A stretch of DNA of 52,316 bases from Bacteroidales bacterium UBA1797 (GCA_002319885.1 DCFT01000009.1:1-52316); one strand, 5' to 3'; counted from the stretch's first letter, positions 33,318 through 41,984 are shown. Translations and numbers: made by a program. The notes: a model not told the origin generated them from the letters alone.

Positions 33318-33968
33318 TTACATTACAATCTTTATTGCCATACCCGAAAGCATATCTGCAGCTTTCTGTGCCAGATCAGAAATATTTTCAATATGATGGA
33401 TTATATATCTCAGATGAGCTTTATGTGCCAGATCCAATTCATCCATCTCCTGAAAAATAATCTTTTTAGTACTTAATGAGAGTTTATCTGTCTCACTTTC
33501 AAAATAATACACTTTTAATAATTTTTCCCTGACCGTATATGGAGTCTTAAAATATGCTCTCGCAGCCGGGATAAGTTCTTCAGCAGCATTTATTGATGTT
33601 TCGGTAAGGCTTATGAAGTTTTTATTAAGCGAGGAAGGAATATCCGGCAATTCAATATTAATTTCATTTAAGGAGCTCTTTAGAGCATCAATGATCTCGT
33701 CAAGTTCATCGATGAGGGCACTTACTTCAGACCTGTGTTGTGGCAAAATTGAATGAGTAATCATCTCATTTTCAATCTCGCGTTGAAGCCTGTCAGCGTT
33801 ATTTTCGAGCGAATCAACTTTCTGAAGATGTCGATGAAAGGCAACCATATCTTTATCAAGGTACGCTTTTATGCCTTCTCTGAAAACCAAAAGCCCGAGA
33901 TCAATGTCATCAAAGAATTCATCAATCTTAAGGATCAGATTCTTAGTAGTTCTGGTAAAAACCGGCAT
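33318..33968 (-). CDS. DUF47 family phosphate transport regulator (PhoU-like)
   Basis: A 216-residue all-helical cytoplasmic protein of the DUF47/TIGR00153 family, distantly related to PhoU. It has the expected pattern of long amphipathic helices with E/D-rich metal-binding repeats, e.g. VDSLENNADRLQREIENEM and YYFESETDKLSLSTKKIIFQEM (paired E-x3-D-x2 motifs), and length is right. Members partner with PiT transporters and are thought to restrain or tune phosphate uptake. It is the first gene of the DUF47-PiT operon; a promoter-like TATATTTG embedded in a 9-bp palindrome lies just upstream. Confidence 0.88.
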   Translation of the reverse strand: MPVFTRTTKNLILKIDEFFDDIDLGLLVFREGIKAYLDKDMVAFHRHLQKVDSLENNADRLQREIENEMITHSILPQHRSEVSALIDELDEIIDALKSSLNEINIELPDIPSSLNKNFISLTETSINAAEELIPAARAYFKTPYTVREKLLKVYYFESETDKLSLSTKKIIFQEMDELDLAHKAHLRYIIHHIENISDLAQKAADMLSGMAIKIVM

Positions 33969-33984
33969 GTGAAATGAATATTAG

Positions 33985-34007
33985 GTTATTATAACAAATA
34001 TAATAAC
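33985..34007 (-). promoter_or_regulatory. Palindromic operator overlapping the DUF47-PiT promoter
   Basis: GTTATTATA and TATAATAAC are a perfect 9-bp inverted repeat around ACAAA. The right half contains, on the minus strand, TATATTTG (34002-33995), an exact TAnnTTTG -7 element 27 bases from the ATG at 33968. A protein bound here would cover the polymerase site. Confidence 0.45.
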
Positions 34008-34289
34008 AAAAGCCATTGTCAGTAAAACTTTAACCTGATTTAATTGCACTTAGCCGGATTGCTCAGATGAAAACATAAAATGTGGTAATGGTTAGTTCTT
34101 GAAACTGAATTAAGTTTGAGCAAAACCAATAATTACTTGTTCTTTATAAAATCTTTATATGTTCATAACAAATCCATATATATACTTTATAGCTCATAGA
34201 TTATATTCGCACGATTTATCAAAGCAAAAAATTATGTTCTGAGAGCCATCAGGTGTTCAAAGTGTTATTGGCATAATAAACGGAGGCGT
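34008..34289. other. Divergent regulatory spacer between DUF47 and KimA-like genes
   Basis: No coding potential. It holds the direct-repeat box at 34143-34164 described separately, followed by an AT-rich stretch (CATATATATACTTTATAG, 34175-34192) that may carry the promoter of the KimA-like gene, and GGAGG (34282-34286, within AACGGAGGCG) close to the ATG, an unusually good Shine-Dalgarno for this window. I looked for a c-di-AMP riboswitch and did not find its conserved core. Confidence 0.45.
34143..34164 (+). promoter_or_regulatory. Candidate KdpE box upstream of the KimA-like gene
   Basis: TTTATAAAATCTTTATATG contains TTTATA twice with an 11-bp period, the arrangement bound by OmpR-family regulators. 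The 22-base stretch agrees at 19 positions with 36424-36445 upstream of kdpF. Confidence 0.45.
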
Positions 34290-36296
34290 ATGGAGAAAAC
34301 AACTGAGGGATCTACTATTGGTGAAAAACTCAAAAATACTTTTATTGGTAAGGCTAAAACACTCCAGGACAAGAGATTATTTCATAAATTAACACTTGTA
34401 GCTTTTTTTGCCTGGATAGGTCTTGGTTCCGATGGTATTTCATCATCATGCTATGGGCCCGAAGAAGCCTTCCGGAATCTACAGGGACATACCAGCTTAG
34501 CAATATTTGTTGCTGTAGGATCAGTACTTACAATTTTGATTATCAGTTCCAGTTACAACCAGATAATCCGATTATTTCCTCATGGTGGCGGTGGTTACCT
34601 GGTAGGCAGTAAATTATTATCGCCTACTGTAGGAATGATTTCCGGTTCAGCTCTGATAATTGATTATGTTCTTACCATTACTATTTCGGTGTCAAGTGGT
34701 GCTGATGCAATTTTTAGCTATTTCCCTGCCGGATGGCAGCTATATAAACTTCCGTTTGCCATTATGGGGGTATGTTTCCTCATCATTTTAAATTTGAGAG
34801 GAGTGAAGGAATCTGTACTGGCTCTTGCTCCAATATTTGTGGTATTTATTGCGACCCATGTTATTGCTATATTGTATGGGGTCATAATTAAGTCCTATAA
34901 TTTTACAGCAGTTGCCAGTCATACCACTAATGAAATTCATTCTACAGTTTCGCAATTCGGAGTTTTTGCTACATTTCTTATAGTTCTCAGGGCATATAGC
35001 ATGGGGGCCGGGACATATACCGGTATTGAAGCAGTGAGCAATGGAATGCCAATACTTCGTGAACCAAAAGTTACAACAGCCCGTAAAACTATGGTTTTAA
35101 TGGCGGCTTCCTTATCCTTCATGGTTCTTGGATTGATGGTTTGCTATATGCTCTTTGATGTACAGCTAAATACTCATAAAACTTTAAATGCTGTTTTATT
35201 AGGCAGCCTGACTGCTGGATGGGCTCCCTTCTGGTCTGGCTGTTTTGTGCTTATTACCCTCATTTCTGAAGCTGCATTGCTCTTTGTTGCAGCACAAACA
35301 GGCTTTATCGACGGGCCAAGAATTATGGCGAATATGGCAATCGATCACTGGTTCCCTAAAAGATTTGCATCTCTCAGCGACCGCCTGGTAACTATGAACG
35401 GAATATTGATGATGGGCATTGCTTCTATTATTCTGATGGTTATTTCCAAAGGTTCAGTTGCATTGCTGGTTGTATTATACAGTATTAATGTTTTTATAAC
35501 TTTTACTATTTCCCAACTTGGCATGGTTAAGCACTGGTGGCAAATGCACGGGAAAGAATCACTCTGGAAACGAAAATTGGCTATAAATGGGATCGGACTG
35601 TTGCTTTCTTCATTCATTCTGGTGTCAGTTATTATTATTAAATTCAGACAGGGTGGCTGGATAACTTTAGTAATCACGGGCTTACTGATATTTCTGGCAA
35701 TAAATATTAAAAATCATTATTTTAAAACTACTGTGAAGCTTCAGAAGTTGCGACTGAGTACTTTTAAGGAAATCGAAAAGCTCATTGGTCAGAGACCATG
35801 TGCTGATATGAAGATGAAAAAAGTCAGGTTTGACAAAGAAGGTAAGACTGCTATCATTTTGGTAAGTGGCTTTGGTGGTACTGGATTGTATACATTCCTT
35901 CGTATTCTCGAAAACTTTAAAGGAGTATATCATAACATAGTTTTTGTAAGGGTCGGCATTATTAATTCTAAAGTTTACAAGGGCTCAGAAGAGCTATATC
36001 ATTTTACAAAACAGGTGAAAGAAGATGGTGCCAAGTATGTAGCTGTAGCAAATCAATTTGGTTTATATGGTAAAAGTATCTGGACAATCGGGACCGATCC
36101 GGTGAACGAAATTTACCGGATTGTTAAAAAGTTAAGACCAAGACTCTCAGGTACAGCTTTCTTTGGAGGTCAGTTAGTCTTTTCCAAAACATTCTATCTT
36201 TCCAAATTGCTTCATAATCATACAATTTTTTCAATCCAGAAGAGATTCTTTAAATTCGGAATCCCGATTGTTATTTTTCCAATAAAAATAGAATAG
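34290..36296 (+). CDS. KimA-like potassium transporter (APC superfamily)
   Basis: A 668-residue polytopic protein: about 12 helices in residues 35-475 and a roughly 190-residue cytoplasmic C-terminal domain. Segments LGSDGISSSCYGPEEAFRNL, SYNQIIRLFPHGGGGYLVGSKLL, IDYVLTITISVSSGADAIFSYFP and ILNLRGVKES match Bacillus subtilis KimA (YdaO), a high-affinity K+/H+ symporter, better than E. coli Kup or amino-acid permeases of the same superfamily. The placement next to kdpFABCDE supports a potassium role. In KimA the C-terminal domain binds c-di-AMP; whether that holds here is unknown. It appears to have its own promoter, with a box shared with kdpF. Confidence 0.78.
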   Translation: MEKTTEGSTIGEKLKNTFIGKAKTLQDKRLFHKLTLVAFFAWIGLGSDGISSSCYGPEEAFRNLQGHTSLAIFVAVGSVLTILIISSSYNQIIRLFPHGGGGYLVGSKLLSPTVGMISGSALIIDYVLTITISVSSGADAIFSYFPAGWQLYKLPFAIMGVCFLIILNLRGVKESVLALAPIFVVFIATHVIAILYGVIIKSYNFTAVASHTTNEIHSTVSQFGVFATFLIVLRAYSMGAGTYTGIEAVSNGMPILREPKVTTARKTMVLMAASLSFMVLGLMVCYMLFDVQLNTHKTLNAVLLGSLTAGWAPFWSGCFVLITLISEAALLFVAAQTGFIDGPRIMANMAIDHWFPKRFASLSDRLVTMNGILMMGIASIILMVISKGSVALLVVLYSINVFITFTISQLGMVKHWWQMHGKESLWKRKLAINGIGLLLSSFILVSVIIIKFRQGGWITLVITGLLIFLAINIKNHYFKTTVKLQKLRLSTFKEIEKLIGQRPCADMKMKKVRFDKEGKTAIILVSGFGGTGLYTFLRILENFKGVYHNIVFVRVGIINSKVYKGSEELYHFTKQVKEDGAKYVAVANQFGLYGKSIWTIGTDPVNEIYRIVKKLRPRLSGTAFFGGQLVFSKTFYLSKLLHNHTIFSIQKRFFKFGIPIVIFPIKIE

Positions 36297-36391
36297 CCTG
36301 CAGCTAAACCTCTAACTATTTCTGTTAAAGTGTGGTTATTGCCGAAACCTATCTCAATACTTTGCCCATCAGCAAGGCTCCTGATTCCATA

Positions 36392-36409
36392 TTTATAAAA
36401 TCCTTATGG
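36392..36409 (+). promoter_or_regulatory. Second candidate KdpE box upstream of kdpF
   Basis: TTTATAAAATCCTTATGG, matching the box before the KimA-like gene over its first 11 bases and 15 of 18 bases in total, lies 32 bases upstream of the next box. Confidence 0.4.
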
Positions 36410-36423
36410 ATAAAACATTGCTA

Positions 36424-36445
36424 TTTATAAAACCCATATATGTTC
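36424..36445 (+). promoter_or_regulatory. Candidate KdpE box proximal to kdpF
   Basis: TTTATAAAACCCATATATG followed by TTC differs from 34143-34164 at three of 22 positions. It lies 34 bases upstream of the ATG at 36479; a weak -7-like AATTTTG is at 36451-36457, so the box would sit where an activator contacts polymerase. Confidence 0.45.
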
Positions 36446-36478
36446 TGTCGCAATTTTGTGTCGAATAAACACTACAAA

Positions 36479-36643
36479 ATGAAAACAAAAATTCCAATAG
36501 CACTAATATCGCTTTTAGTTGTACCTGTCAACTCAGATAAGGCTGTCTCAAACAGTTCTGTAAGTTATCTTATCGGAGGAATTATAGCCCTCCTTATATT
36601 GGGGTATTTAATATACACTTTATTACAACCTGATAAATTTTAA
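36479..36643 (+). CDS. kdpF: KdpF-like small subunit with an N-terminal extension
   Basis: A 54-residue membrane peptide. The C-terminal half, YLIGGIIALLILGYLIYTLL followed by QPDKF, is a typical KdpF: one helix and a P-x-K/E-F end. KdpF stabilises the KdpABC potassium pump. Usual KdpF has about 25-30 residues; here an extra hydrophobic segment (MKTKIPIALISLLVVPVNS) precedes it and resembles a signal peptide. No alternative ATG or GTG lies after it, so the extension appears real. ATG 36479 is preferred over 36440, which adds charged residues. kdpA begins 12 bases after the stop, in the expected kdpFABC order. Confidence 0.8.
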   Translation: MKTKIPIALISLLVVPVNSDKAVSNSSVSYLIGGIIALLILGYLIYTLLQPDKF

Positions 36644-36654
36644 AACATTAACAT

Positions 36655-38340
36655 ATGAATGAGGCTTTACAATTAATCCTTTTCCTGGTATTACTGGCTG
36701 TCCTCTCGCCTTTATTAGGAAAGTACATGGCTAAGGTTTTTATGGGTGATAAGCATATTATGACTCCTGTATTTGGCTGGCTTGAAAAACTGGTTTACCG
36801 TTTATCGGGCATTAAAAGTGAGGAGGAAATGAATTGGAAGACATATATGTATGGTGTTCTCATCTTCAACCTGTTTGGTTTTTTGCTTTTATTCCTTTTG
36901 CAGATCTTCCAGGTATATCTGCCACTGAACACAGAAAAATTGCCAAATGTCTCATGGCATCTTGCTTTTAATACCGCAATGAGTTTCACAACCAACACCA
37001 ACTGGCAGTCGTATAGTGGTGAAAATACCCTGAGTTACCTGGTCCAGATGCTTGGGCTTACTGTGCAGAATTTTGTTAGTGCAGCTACCGGAATTGCAGT
37101 CGTTCTGGCTCTGATTCGGGGTCTGACGAGGAAAACAACAGATGCATTAGGTAATTTTTGGGCCGATATGACACGGAGTGTTATTTATGTGTTATTGCCT
37201 CTCTCCATTATACTTACAATAGCCCTGGTAGGACAGGGTGCAGTGCAAACATTTTCGCATTATGTAAAAGCAACCACTTTACAGGGATCAGAACAGGTAA
37301 TTCCGCTTGGTCCCGCAGCATCGCAGATTGCAATAAAACAACTTGGAACAAATGGAGGGGGGTTTTTTGGAGCTAACAGTTCACATCCCTTCGAAAATCC
37401 AACACCTTTATCCAACTTTCTGGAGTTGCTTTCAATTATCATAATATCAGCTGGCCTGGTATTTACCTTCGGATATTACATGAAGTCGAAAGGGCAGGCC
37501 CGTGCAATATTTATTACCATGTTTATACTCTTCGCAGTGGGCATTGCTGTCTCTCTCTGGGCAGAATATAGCCATAACAATGTACTTAATGTTTCAGGTG
37601 CCATGGAAGGAAAGGAAACCCGTTTCGGCGTAATGAATAGTGTACTCTGGTCTGTCACTACAACCGCTACATCTAATGGTTCTGTTAATGCAATGCAAGA
37701 CAGCTTATCTCCTTTATCGGGGCTGGTAGCTATGTTCAATATAATGCTTGGTGAAATCATTTTTGGAGGTGTTGGATCGGGATTATATGGGATGATCATT
37801 TTTATCATACTTACAGTTTTTATTGCGGGACTAATGGTAGGCCGGACCCCAGAATACCTTGGGAAAAAAATTGAAGCCTTTGAGATGAAGATGGCCATTC
37901 TTGCAGTTTTAGCTCCCAGTATTGTGATTAAGTTATTTTCAGCGATTGCCTGCCTTGTGCCTGCTGGTCTGGCGGGTCTGAATAATGCCGGGCCGCATGG
38001 CCTTTCTGAGATATTATACGCATTTAGTTCGGCTGCAGGTAATAATGGAAGTGCATTTGCGGGTCTAAATACAAATAGTGTTTTTTATAATCTGATGATG
38101 GGATCTGGCATGCTGATAGGTCGTTTTGGGATAATCGTTCCTGTAATGGCTATTGCAGGGAGCATGGCCCGGAAAAAGGTAACTCCTGTTTCATCAGGTA
38201 CCTTCAGAACCGACAACTGGTTGTTTGTTATGTTGTTGATAAGTGTTATTCTGATTGTCGGAGGTTTGACCTTTTTTCCTCCACTGGCTCTGGGACCTAT
38301 AGTTGAGCATTCATTAATGCATTTGGGTGTTACTTTTTAA
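36655..38340 (+). CDS. kdpA: Potassium-transporting ATPase subunit KdpA
   Basis: A 561-residue membrane subunit that forms the potassium-selective channel of the KdpFABC pump. It has about ten helices and the four P-loop selectivity segments, including NTAMSFTTNTNWQSYSGE, LGTNGGGFFGANSSHPFENP, TSNGSVNAMQD and GNNGSAFAGL, all with their glycines. Length is normal. Residues at the filter look intact, so high-affinity K+ import is expected. It follows kdpF by 11 bases and precedes kdpB by 17. Confidence 0.97.
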   Translation: MNEALQLILFLVLLAVLSPLLGKYMAKVFMGDKHIMTPVFGWLEKLVYRLSGIKSEEEMNWKTYMYGVLIFNLFGFLLLFLLQIFQVYLPLNTEKLPNVSWHLAFNTAMSFTTNTNWQSYSGENTLSYLVQMLGLTVQNFVSAATGIAVVLALIRGLTRKTTDALGNFWADMTRSVIYVLLPLSIILTIALVGQGAVQTFSHYVKATTLQGSEQVIPLGPAASQIAIKQLGTNGGGFFGANSSHPFENPTPLSNFLELLSIIIISAGLVFTFGYYMKSKGQARAIFITMFILFAVGIAVSLWAEYSHNNVLNVSGAMEGKETRFGVMNSVLWSVTTTATSNGSVNAMQDSLSPLSGLVAMFNIMLGEIIFGGVGSGLYGMIIFIILTVFIAGLMVGRTPEYLGKKIEAFEMKMAILAVLAPSIVIKLFSAIACLVPAGLAGLNNAGPHGLSEILYAFSSAAGNNGSAFAGLNTNSVFYNLMMGSGMLIGRFGIIVPVMAIAGSMARKKVTPVSSGTFRTDNWLFVMLLISVILIVGGLTFFPPLALGPIVEHSLMHLGVTF

Positions 38341-38357
38341 TTTTTAAGATAGGTAGT

Positions 38358-40448
38358 ATGGAAAAACGAAATATGAATCAGCTTTTTACCAGGGAAATAG
38401 CTGTACAGGCATTAAAAGATTCTTTTATCAAACTTAAGCCTGGCGTTCTTGTCAAAAACCCTGTTATTTTCATTGTTGCTATCGGGGCACTAATGACAAC
38501 AGCGGTTGTCTGTGCAGATATTTTCAATAGTCATTTTTCTAATTTTAACTTTCAGATAACACTTTGGCTTTGGTTTACAGTATTGTTTGCCAATTTTGCA
38601 GAAGCGGTTGCTGAAGGCCGTGGTAAAGCTCAGGCAGATAGTTTACGTAAAAGCCGTACCCAGACAAAAGCCCGTAAACTGGTTCATAATAAAGAAGAAC
38701 TTGTGCTGGCTAATGATTTAAGAAAAGGGGATGTCGTAATCTGTGATGCAGGAGAGATTATCCCGGCAGATGGGGATGTAATAGATGGAATTGCAAGTGT
38801 TGATGAATCAGCTATAACAGGCGAATCAGCACCTGTAATTCGTGAAAGTGGCGGTGACCGCTGTGCAGTTACCGGAGGAACAAAAGTAATCAGTGACAGG
38901 ATTATTATTAAAGTTACTTCTGAACCGGGTTTTACATTTTTAGATCGCATGATCGCTTTAGTAGAAGGTGCAAAACGCAAGAAAACCCCAAACGAAATTG
39001 CATTGATTATTCTTTTATCGGGACTTACTATTATATTCCTTTTGGTAGTTGTTGCTTTACCTGCATATTTTGATTATAGCCTGAAAGCTTCAGGTGTATC
39101 TGCAAATCATAATCTGACATTGCCAGTTCTAATTTCACTTCTTGTCTGTCTTATCCCGACTACAATTGGTGGTTTGCTGAGTGCAATAGGCATAAGCGGA
39201 ATGGACAGACTTTTGCGAAAGAATGTAATTGCAACCAGCGGCAAAGCTATAGAAGCTGCAGGCGATACTGATGTTTTGCTTCTCGATAAGACAGGAACAA
39301 TTACGTTAGGGAACCGGATGGCTACTGAATTTATTCCAGCCGAAGGTTTCACGAAAGAACAACTAGCTGATGCAGCACAATTGGCTTCTCTTGCTGATGA
39401 GACGCCGGAAGGCAGGTCGATTGTTGTACTGGCAAAAGAACAATTTAATATCAGAGCAAGAGAAATGCAGGCTTTGGATACTGAATTTGTCCCATTTACT
39501 GCACAAACAGCTATGAGCGGGCTCGACCTGAAGAACAATGATGGTCAGTTGCGAAGTATCAGGAAAGGCTCTTTCAGCGCGATAAAAAAATTCATTGAAA
39601 ACAACAATGGATTTTTCCCGAAAAATGTAGAAGAGATTGTATCCGACCTTTCACATCAGGGAGCCACTCCTTTAGTTGTTGCAGAAAATAACCAGGTACT
39701 GGGTGTCATACACCTGAAAGATATAGTGAAAGGTGGTATTAAGCAGCGTTTTGCACAGCTCAGGATGATGGGCATCCGTACGATTATGATCACAGGCGAT
39801 AACCAGCAAACCGCTGCAGCAATAGCTGCTGAAGCCGGTGTTGATGATTTTCTCGCAGAAGCAAAACCTGAAGATAAACTTTCGCGGATCAGGGAGGAGC
39901 AGGCAAATGGTCATCTTGTAGGAATGATAGGTGATGGTACTAATGATGCACCCGCACTGGCACAGGCCGATGTTGGGCTGGCAATGAATACAGGTACTCA
40001 GGCTGCCCGCGAAGCGGGGAACATGGTTGATCTCGACAGTAACCCTACAAAGCTCATTGAAGTTGTTGAAACAGGAAAGCAGTTACTTATGACACGCGGA
40101 GCATTAACAACATTCAGCATTGCAAACGATGTAGCGAAATATTTTGCCATAATACCCGCTATAGCAACGTTTTTGTATGTTACATCTTCCGGGGTATCTC
40201 CTCTGGGTGTTCTTAATATAATGAAACTTACTTCTCCTGAAAGCGCTATTTTAAGTGCGGTTATTTTCAATGCATTAATTATTGTTGCCCTTATTCCTCT
40301 TGCACTCAGAGGGGTGAAATACCGGCCTGTTTCTGCCAATCGTGTACTTGCGCTGAACATTCTTATCTATGGTATTGGCGGAATTATTGTTCCATTTATT
40401 GGAATAAAGCTTATCGATATGCTGCTTGTGTCAATACACTTAATTTAA
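38358..40448 (+). CDS. kdpB: Potassium-transporting ATPase subunit KdpB (P-type ATPase)
   Basis: A 696-residue P-type ATPase that hydrolyses ATP to drive K+ through KdpA. The phosphorylated aspartate is Asp310 in DKTGT; the actuator loop has ITGESAPV, the nucleotide domain has GSFSAIKKF, and the hinge has MIGDGTNDAPALAQADVG. Helix 4 has the KdpB-type LIPTTIGGL. Seven transmembrane segments are visible and the length is normal. kdpC begins 34 bases downstream. Confidence 0.97.
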   Translation: MEKRNMNQLFTREIAVQALKDSFIKLKPGVLVKNPVIFIVAIGALMTTAVVCADIFNSHFSNFNFQITLWLWFTVLFANFAEAVAEGRGKAQADSLRKSRTQTKARKLVHNKEELVLANDLRKGDVVICDAGEIIPADGDVIDGIASVDESAITGESAPVIRESGGDRCAVTGGTKVISDRIIIKVTSEPGFTFLDRMIALVEGAKRKKTPNEIALIILLSGLTIIFLLVVVALPAYFDYSLKASGVSANHNLTLPVLISLLVCLIPTTIGGLLSAIGISGMDRLLRKNVIATSGKAIEAAGDTDVLLLDKTGTITLGNRMATEFIPAEGFTKEQLADAAQLASLADETPEGRSIVVLAKEQFNIRAREMQALDTEFVPFTAQTAMSGLDLKNNDGQLRSIRKGSFSAIKKFIENNNGFFPKNVEEIVSDLSHQGATPLVVAENNQVLGVIHLKDIVKGGIKQRFAQLRMMGIRTIMITGDNQQTAAAIAAEAGVDDFLAEAKPEDKLSRIREEQANGHLVGMIGDGTNDAPALAQADVGLAMNTGTQAAREAGNMVDLDSNPTKLIEVVETGKQLLMTRGALTTFSIANDVAKYFAIIPAIATFLYVTSSGVSPLGVLNIMKLTSPESAILSAVIFNALIIVALIPLALRGVKYRPVSANRVLALNILIYGIGGIIVPFIGIKLIDMLLVSIHLI

Positions 40449-40482
40449 AATCAGGATATTCATAAATAATATAAAGATTATC

Positions 40483-41079
40483 ATGAAAACACAAATATTT
40501 ATAGCCCTGAAATTTTTATTGATCATGACGCTTCTTACCGGGCTAATTTATCCATTATTAATGACCGGTGTGGCACAGTTGAGCTATCCGTATAAGGCGA
40601 ACGGAAGCCTTATAATTAAGGATGGCAAAATTATTGGCTCTGAACTGATCGGGCAGAAGTTTGACAGCAGTACTTATTTCTGGTCAAGGCCATCAGCTAC
40701 CGGATATGATGCAATTCCATCGGGAGGTTCCAATTTAGGGCCGACAAGTAAAACATTAAAGGCACTCGTTTCTTCACGACGGATTTTATTTGCAAAAATG
40801 AATTCGATCGACAATATGACAGAAGTACCTGAAGAGATGATTTTTGCTTCGGGAAGTGGTCTCGATCCTCAAATTTCACCGCGAAGTGCAATGATGCAGG
40901 TGGAGAGAATTGTTAAAGCCCGACATCTCGATAACAATATGAAAAATATACTTCTGAAAAAGATAAATGATCTGACAGAAGATCCCCAGCTTTCATTTTT
41001 AGGTGAACCTCGTATTAATGTTTTGCTTTTAAATTTGGAACTTGACAAAATAGATGGGAACTTAACTAACAATAAATAA
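40483..41079 (+). CDS. kdpC: Potassium-transporting ATPase subunit KdpC
   Basis: A 198-residue subunit with one N-terminal transmembrane helix (FLLIMTLLTGLIYPLLMTGVA) and a soluble domain. Conserved blocks IGSELIGQKFDSSTYFWSRPSA and ASGSGLDPQISPRSAMMQVERI are present; they belong to the part that helps the pump bind ATP. Normal length. It is followed 10 bases on by a HAMP-domain membrane protein rather than directly by kdpD. Confidence 0.95.
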   Translation: MKTQIFIALKFLLIMTLLTGLIYPLLMTGVAQLSYPYKANGSLIIKDGKIIGSELIGQKFDSSTYFWSRPSATGYDAIPSGGSNLGPTSKTLKALVSSRRILFAKMNSIDNMTEVPEEMIFASGSGLDPQISPRSAMMQVERIVKARHLDNNMKNILLKKINDLTEDPQLSFLGEPRINVLLLNLELDKIDGNLTNNK

Positions 41080-41089
41080 TTCTGTTATT

Positions 41090-41980
41090 ATGAAACATTC
41101 AATTCGGACACGATTTACACTTGGGATGTTTTTTTTATTTATAATCATTTCAGTCTTATCGGTTTTTTCTGGCTACTATATGAGCAGGCTGTCAAAAAAA
41201 ACCGATGCTATTCTTAAGGAAAACTATTTATCAGTAGTTTACGCCCGTGAAATGTCAGCCGGTATAATGACAGTAAATCAGGAGATATCGACTGCCTTTT
41301 TAAAAAACAGGAACACAGATCACCTGATAATTGCAAAAGAATTTAAACTTATTGACAAATACCTCGATTCGGAGAAAAATAACATAACGGAACCAGGCGA
41401 AGACAAGCTTGTTGCGGTCATTGAGAATGACTATTTTGAATATCGTGATTCTGTTTTAAACATAATAAAATCACCATTATCTGAAGCTGGAGTTCTTTAT
41501 TTACAAAATAGATCGGGAGAGCTTTATCAGCAGCTATTGGTCTTATCTCAGATGAATGGGAAAGCCATAGAAGTAAAGACCGACGACGCAAAAAGTTTCT
41601 CTAAGAGCGCTATGGGGAGAATGACAATTCTGGCTACAATATGTTTCTTGGTAGCCCTTGGCTTTACATATGGCTTTGCTTCATATTTCAACCAGCGTTT
41701 TTTTCAGCTGTACAATGGGATAAAGGAGATAGTTTCAAGTAATTTCGATCAGCATCTTTTCTTTGATGGCAATGATGAATTTTATGAGATATCTCTGCTT
41801 TTGAACGAAATGGCGGAGAAATTAAAGAATAATAAGCAGAAAATGTCCGTAACTTTACTGAAAGAACCAGAGAATAATATATCCTCTGGTGATGTGGAGG
41901 AATTAAGAAAAATGTTGCTCCGTTTAAAAAGCATGGAGGATCAGGCAGTTGAATTAATTTCAAAGTTCGAAAAAAAGTAA
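41090..41980 (+). CDS. Two-helix HAMP-domain membrane protein in the kdp operon
   Basis: A 296-residue protein with a transmembrane helix at about 9-31, a roughly 150-residue periplasmic helical domain like the four-helix-bundle sensors of chemoreceptors (AREMSAGIMTVNQEISTAFL), a second helix at about 179-200 and a HAMP-like segment (about 201-252) ending in a coiled coil (DVEELRKMLLRLKSMEDQAVELISKFEKK). It contains no kinase, cyclase or methyl-accepting output domain. It lies between kdpC and kdpD with 4 bases before the kdpD ATG, so it is almost surely co-expressed and may give KdpD an additional sensory input. Function unproven. Confidence 0.72.
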   Translation: MKHSIRTRFTLGMFFLFIIISVLSVFSGYYMSRLSKKTDAILKENYLSVVYAREMSAGIMTVNQEISTAFLKNRNTDHLIIAKEFKLIDKYLDSEKNNITEPGEDKLVAVIENDYFEYRDSVLNIIKSPLSEAGVLYLQNRSGELYQQLLVLSQMNGKAIEVKTDDAKSFSKSAMGRMTILATICFLVALGFTYGFASYFNQRFFQLYNGIKEIVSSNFDQHLFFDGNDEFYEISLLLNEMAEKLKNNKQKMSVTLLKEPENNISSGDVEELRKMLLRLKSMEDQAVELISKFEKK

Positions 41981-41984
41981 CAAA

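Noticed and set aside
34008..34289. c-di-AMP (ydaO) riboswitch before the KimA-like gene
   Set aside because: The conserved GGG/GCC/ACCG core could not be found; the spacer is AT-rich with a direct-repeat box.
36407..36421. Sigma-54-like promoter (TGG-N8-TTGC: GG, ten bases, GC) upstream of kdpF
   Set aside because: Only the GG/GC spacing fits; the middle is ATAAAACA rather than CACG-type, and KdpE here lacks a sigma-54 activation domain.
39107..39538. Minus-strand frames inside kdpB (also 38684-38980, 39998-40360)
   Set aside because: Codon-shadow frames of a fully conserved P-type ATPase.
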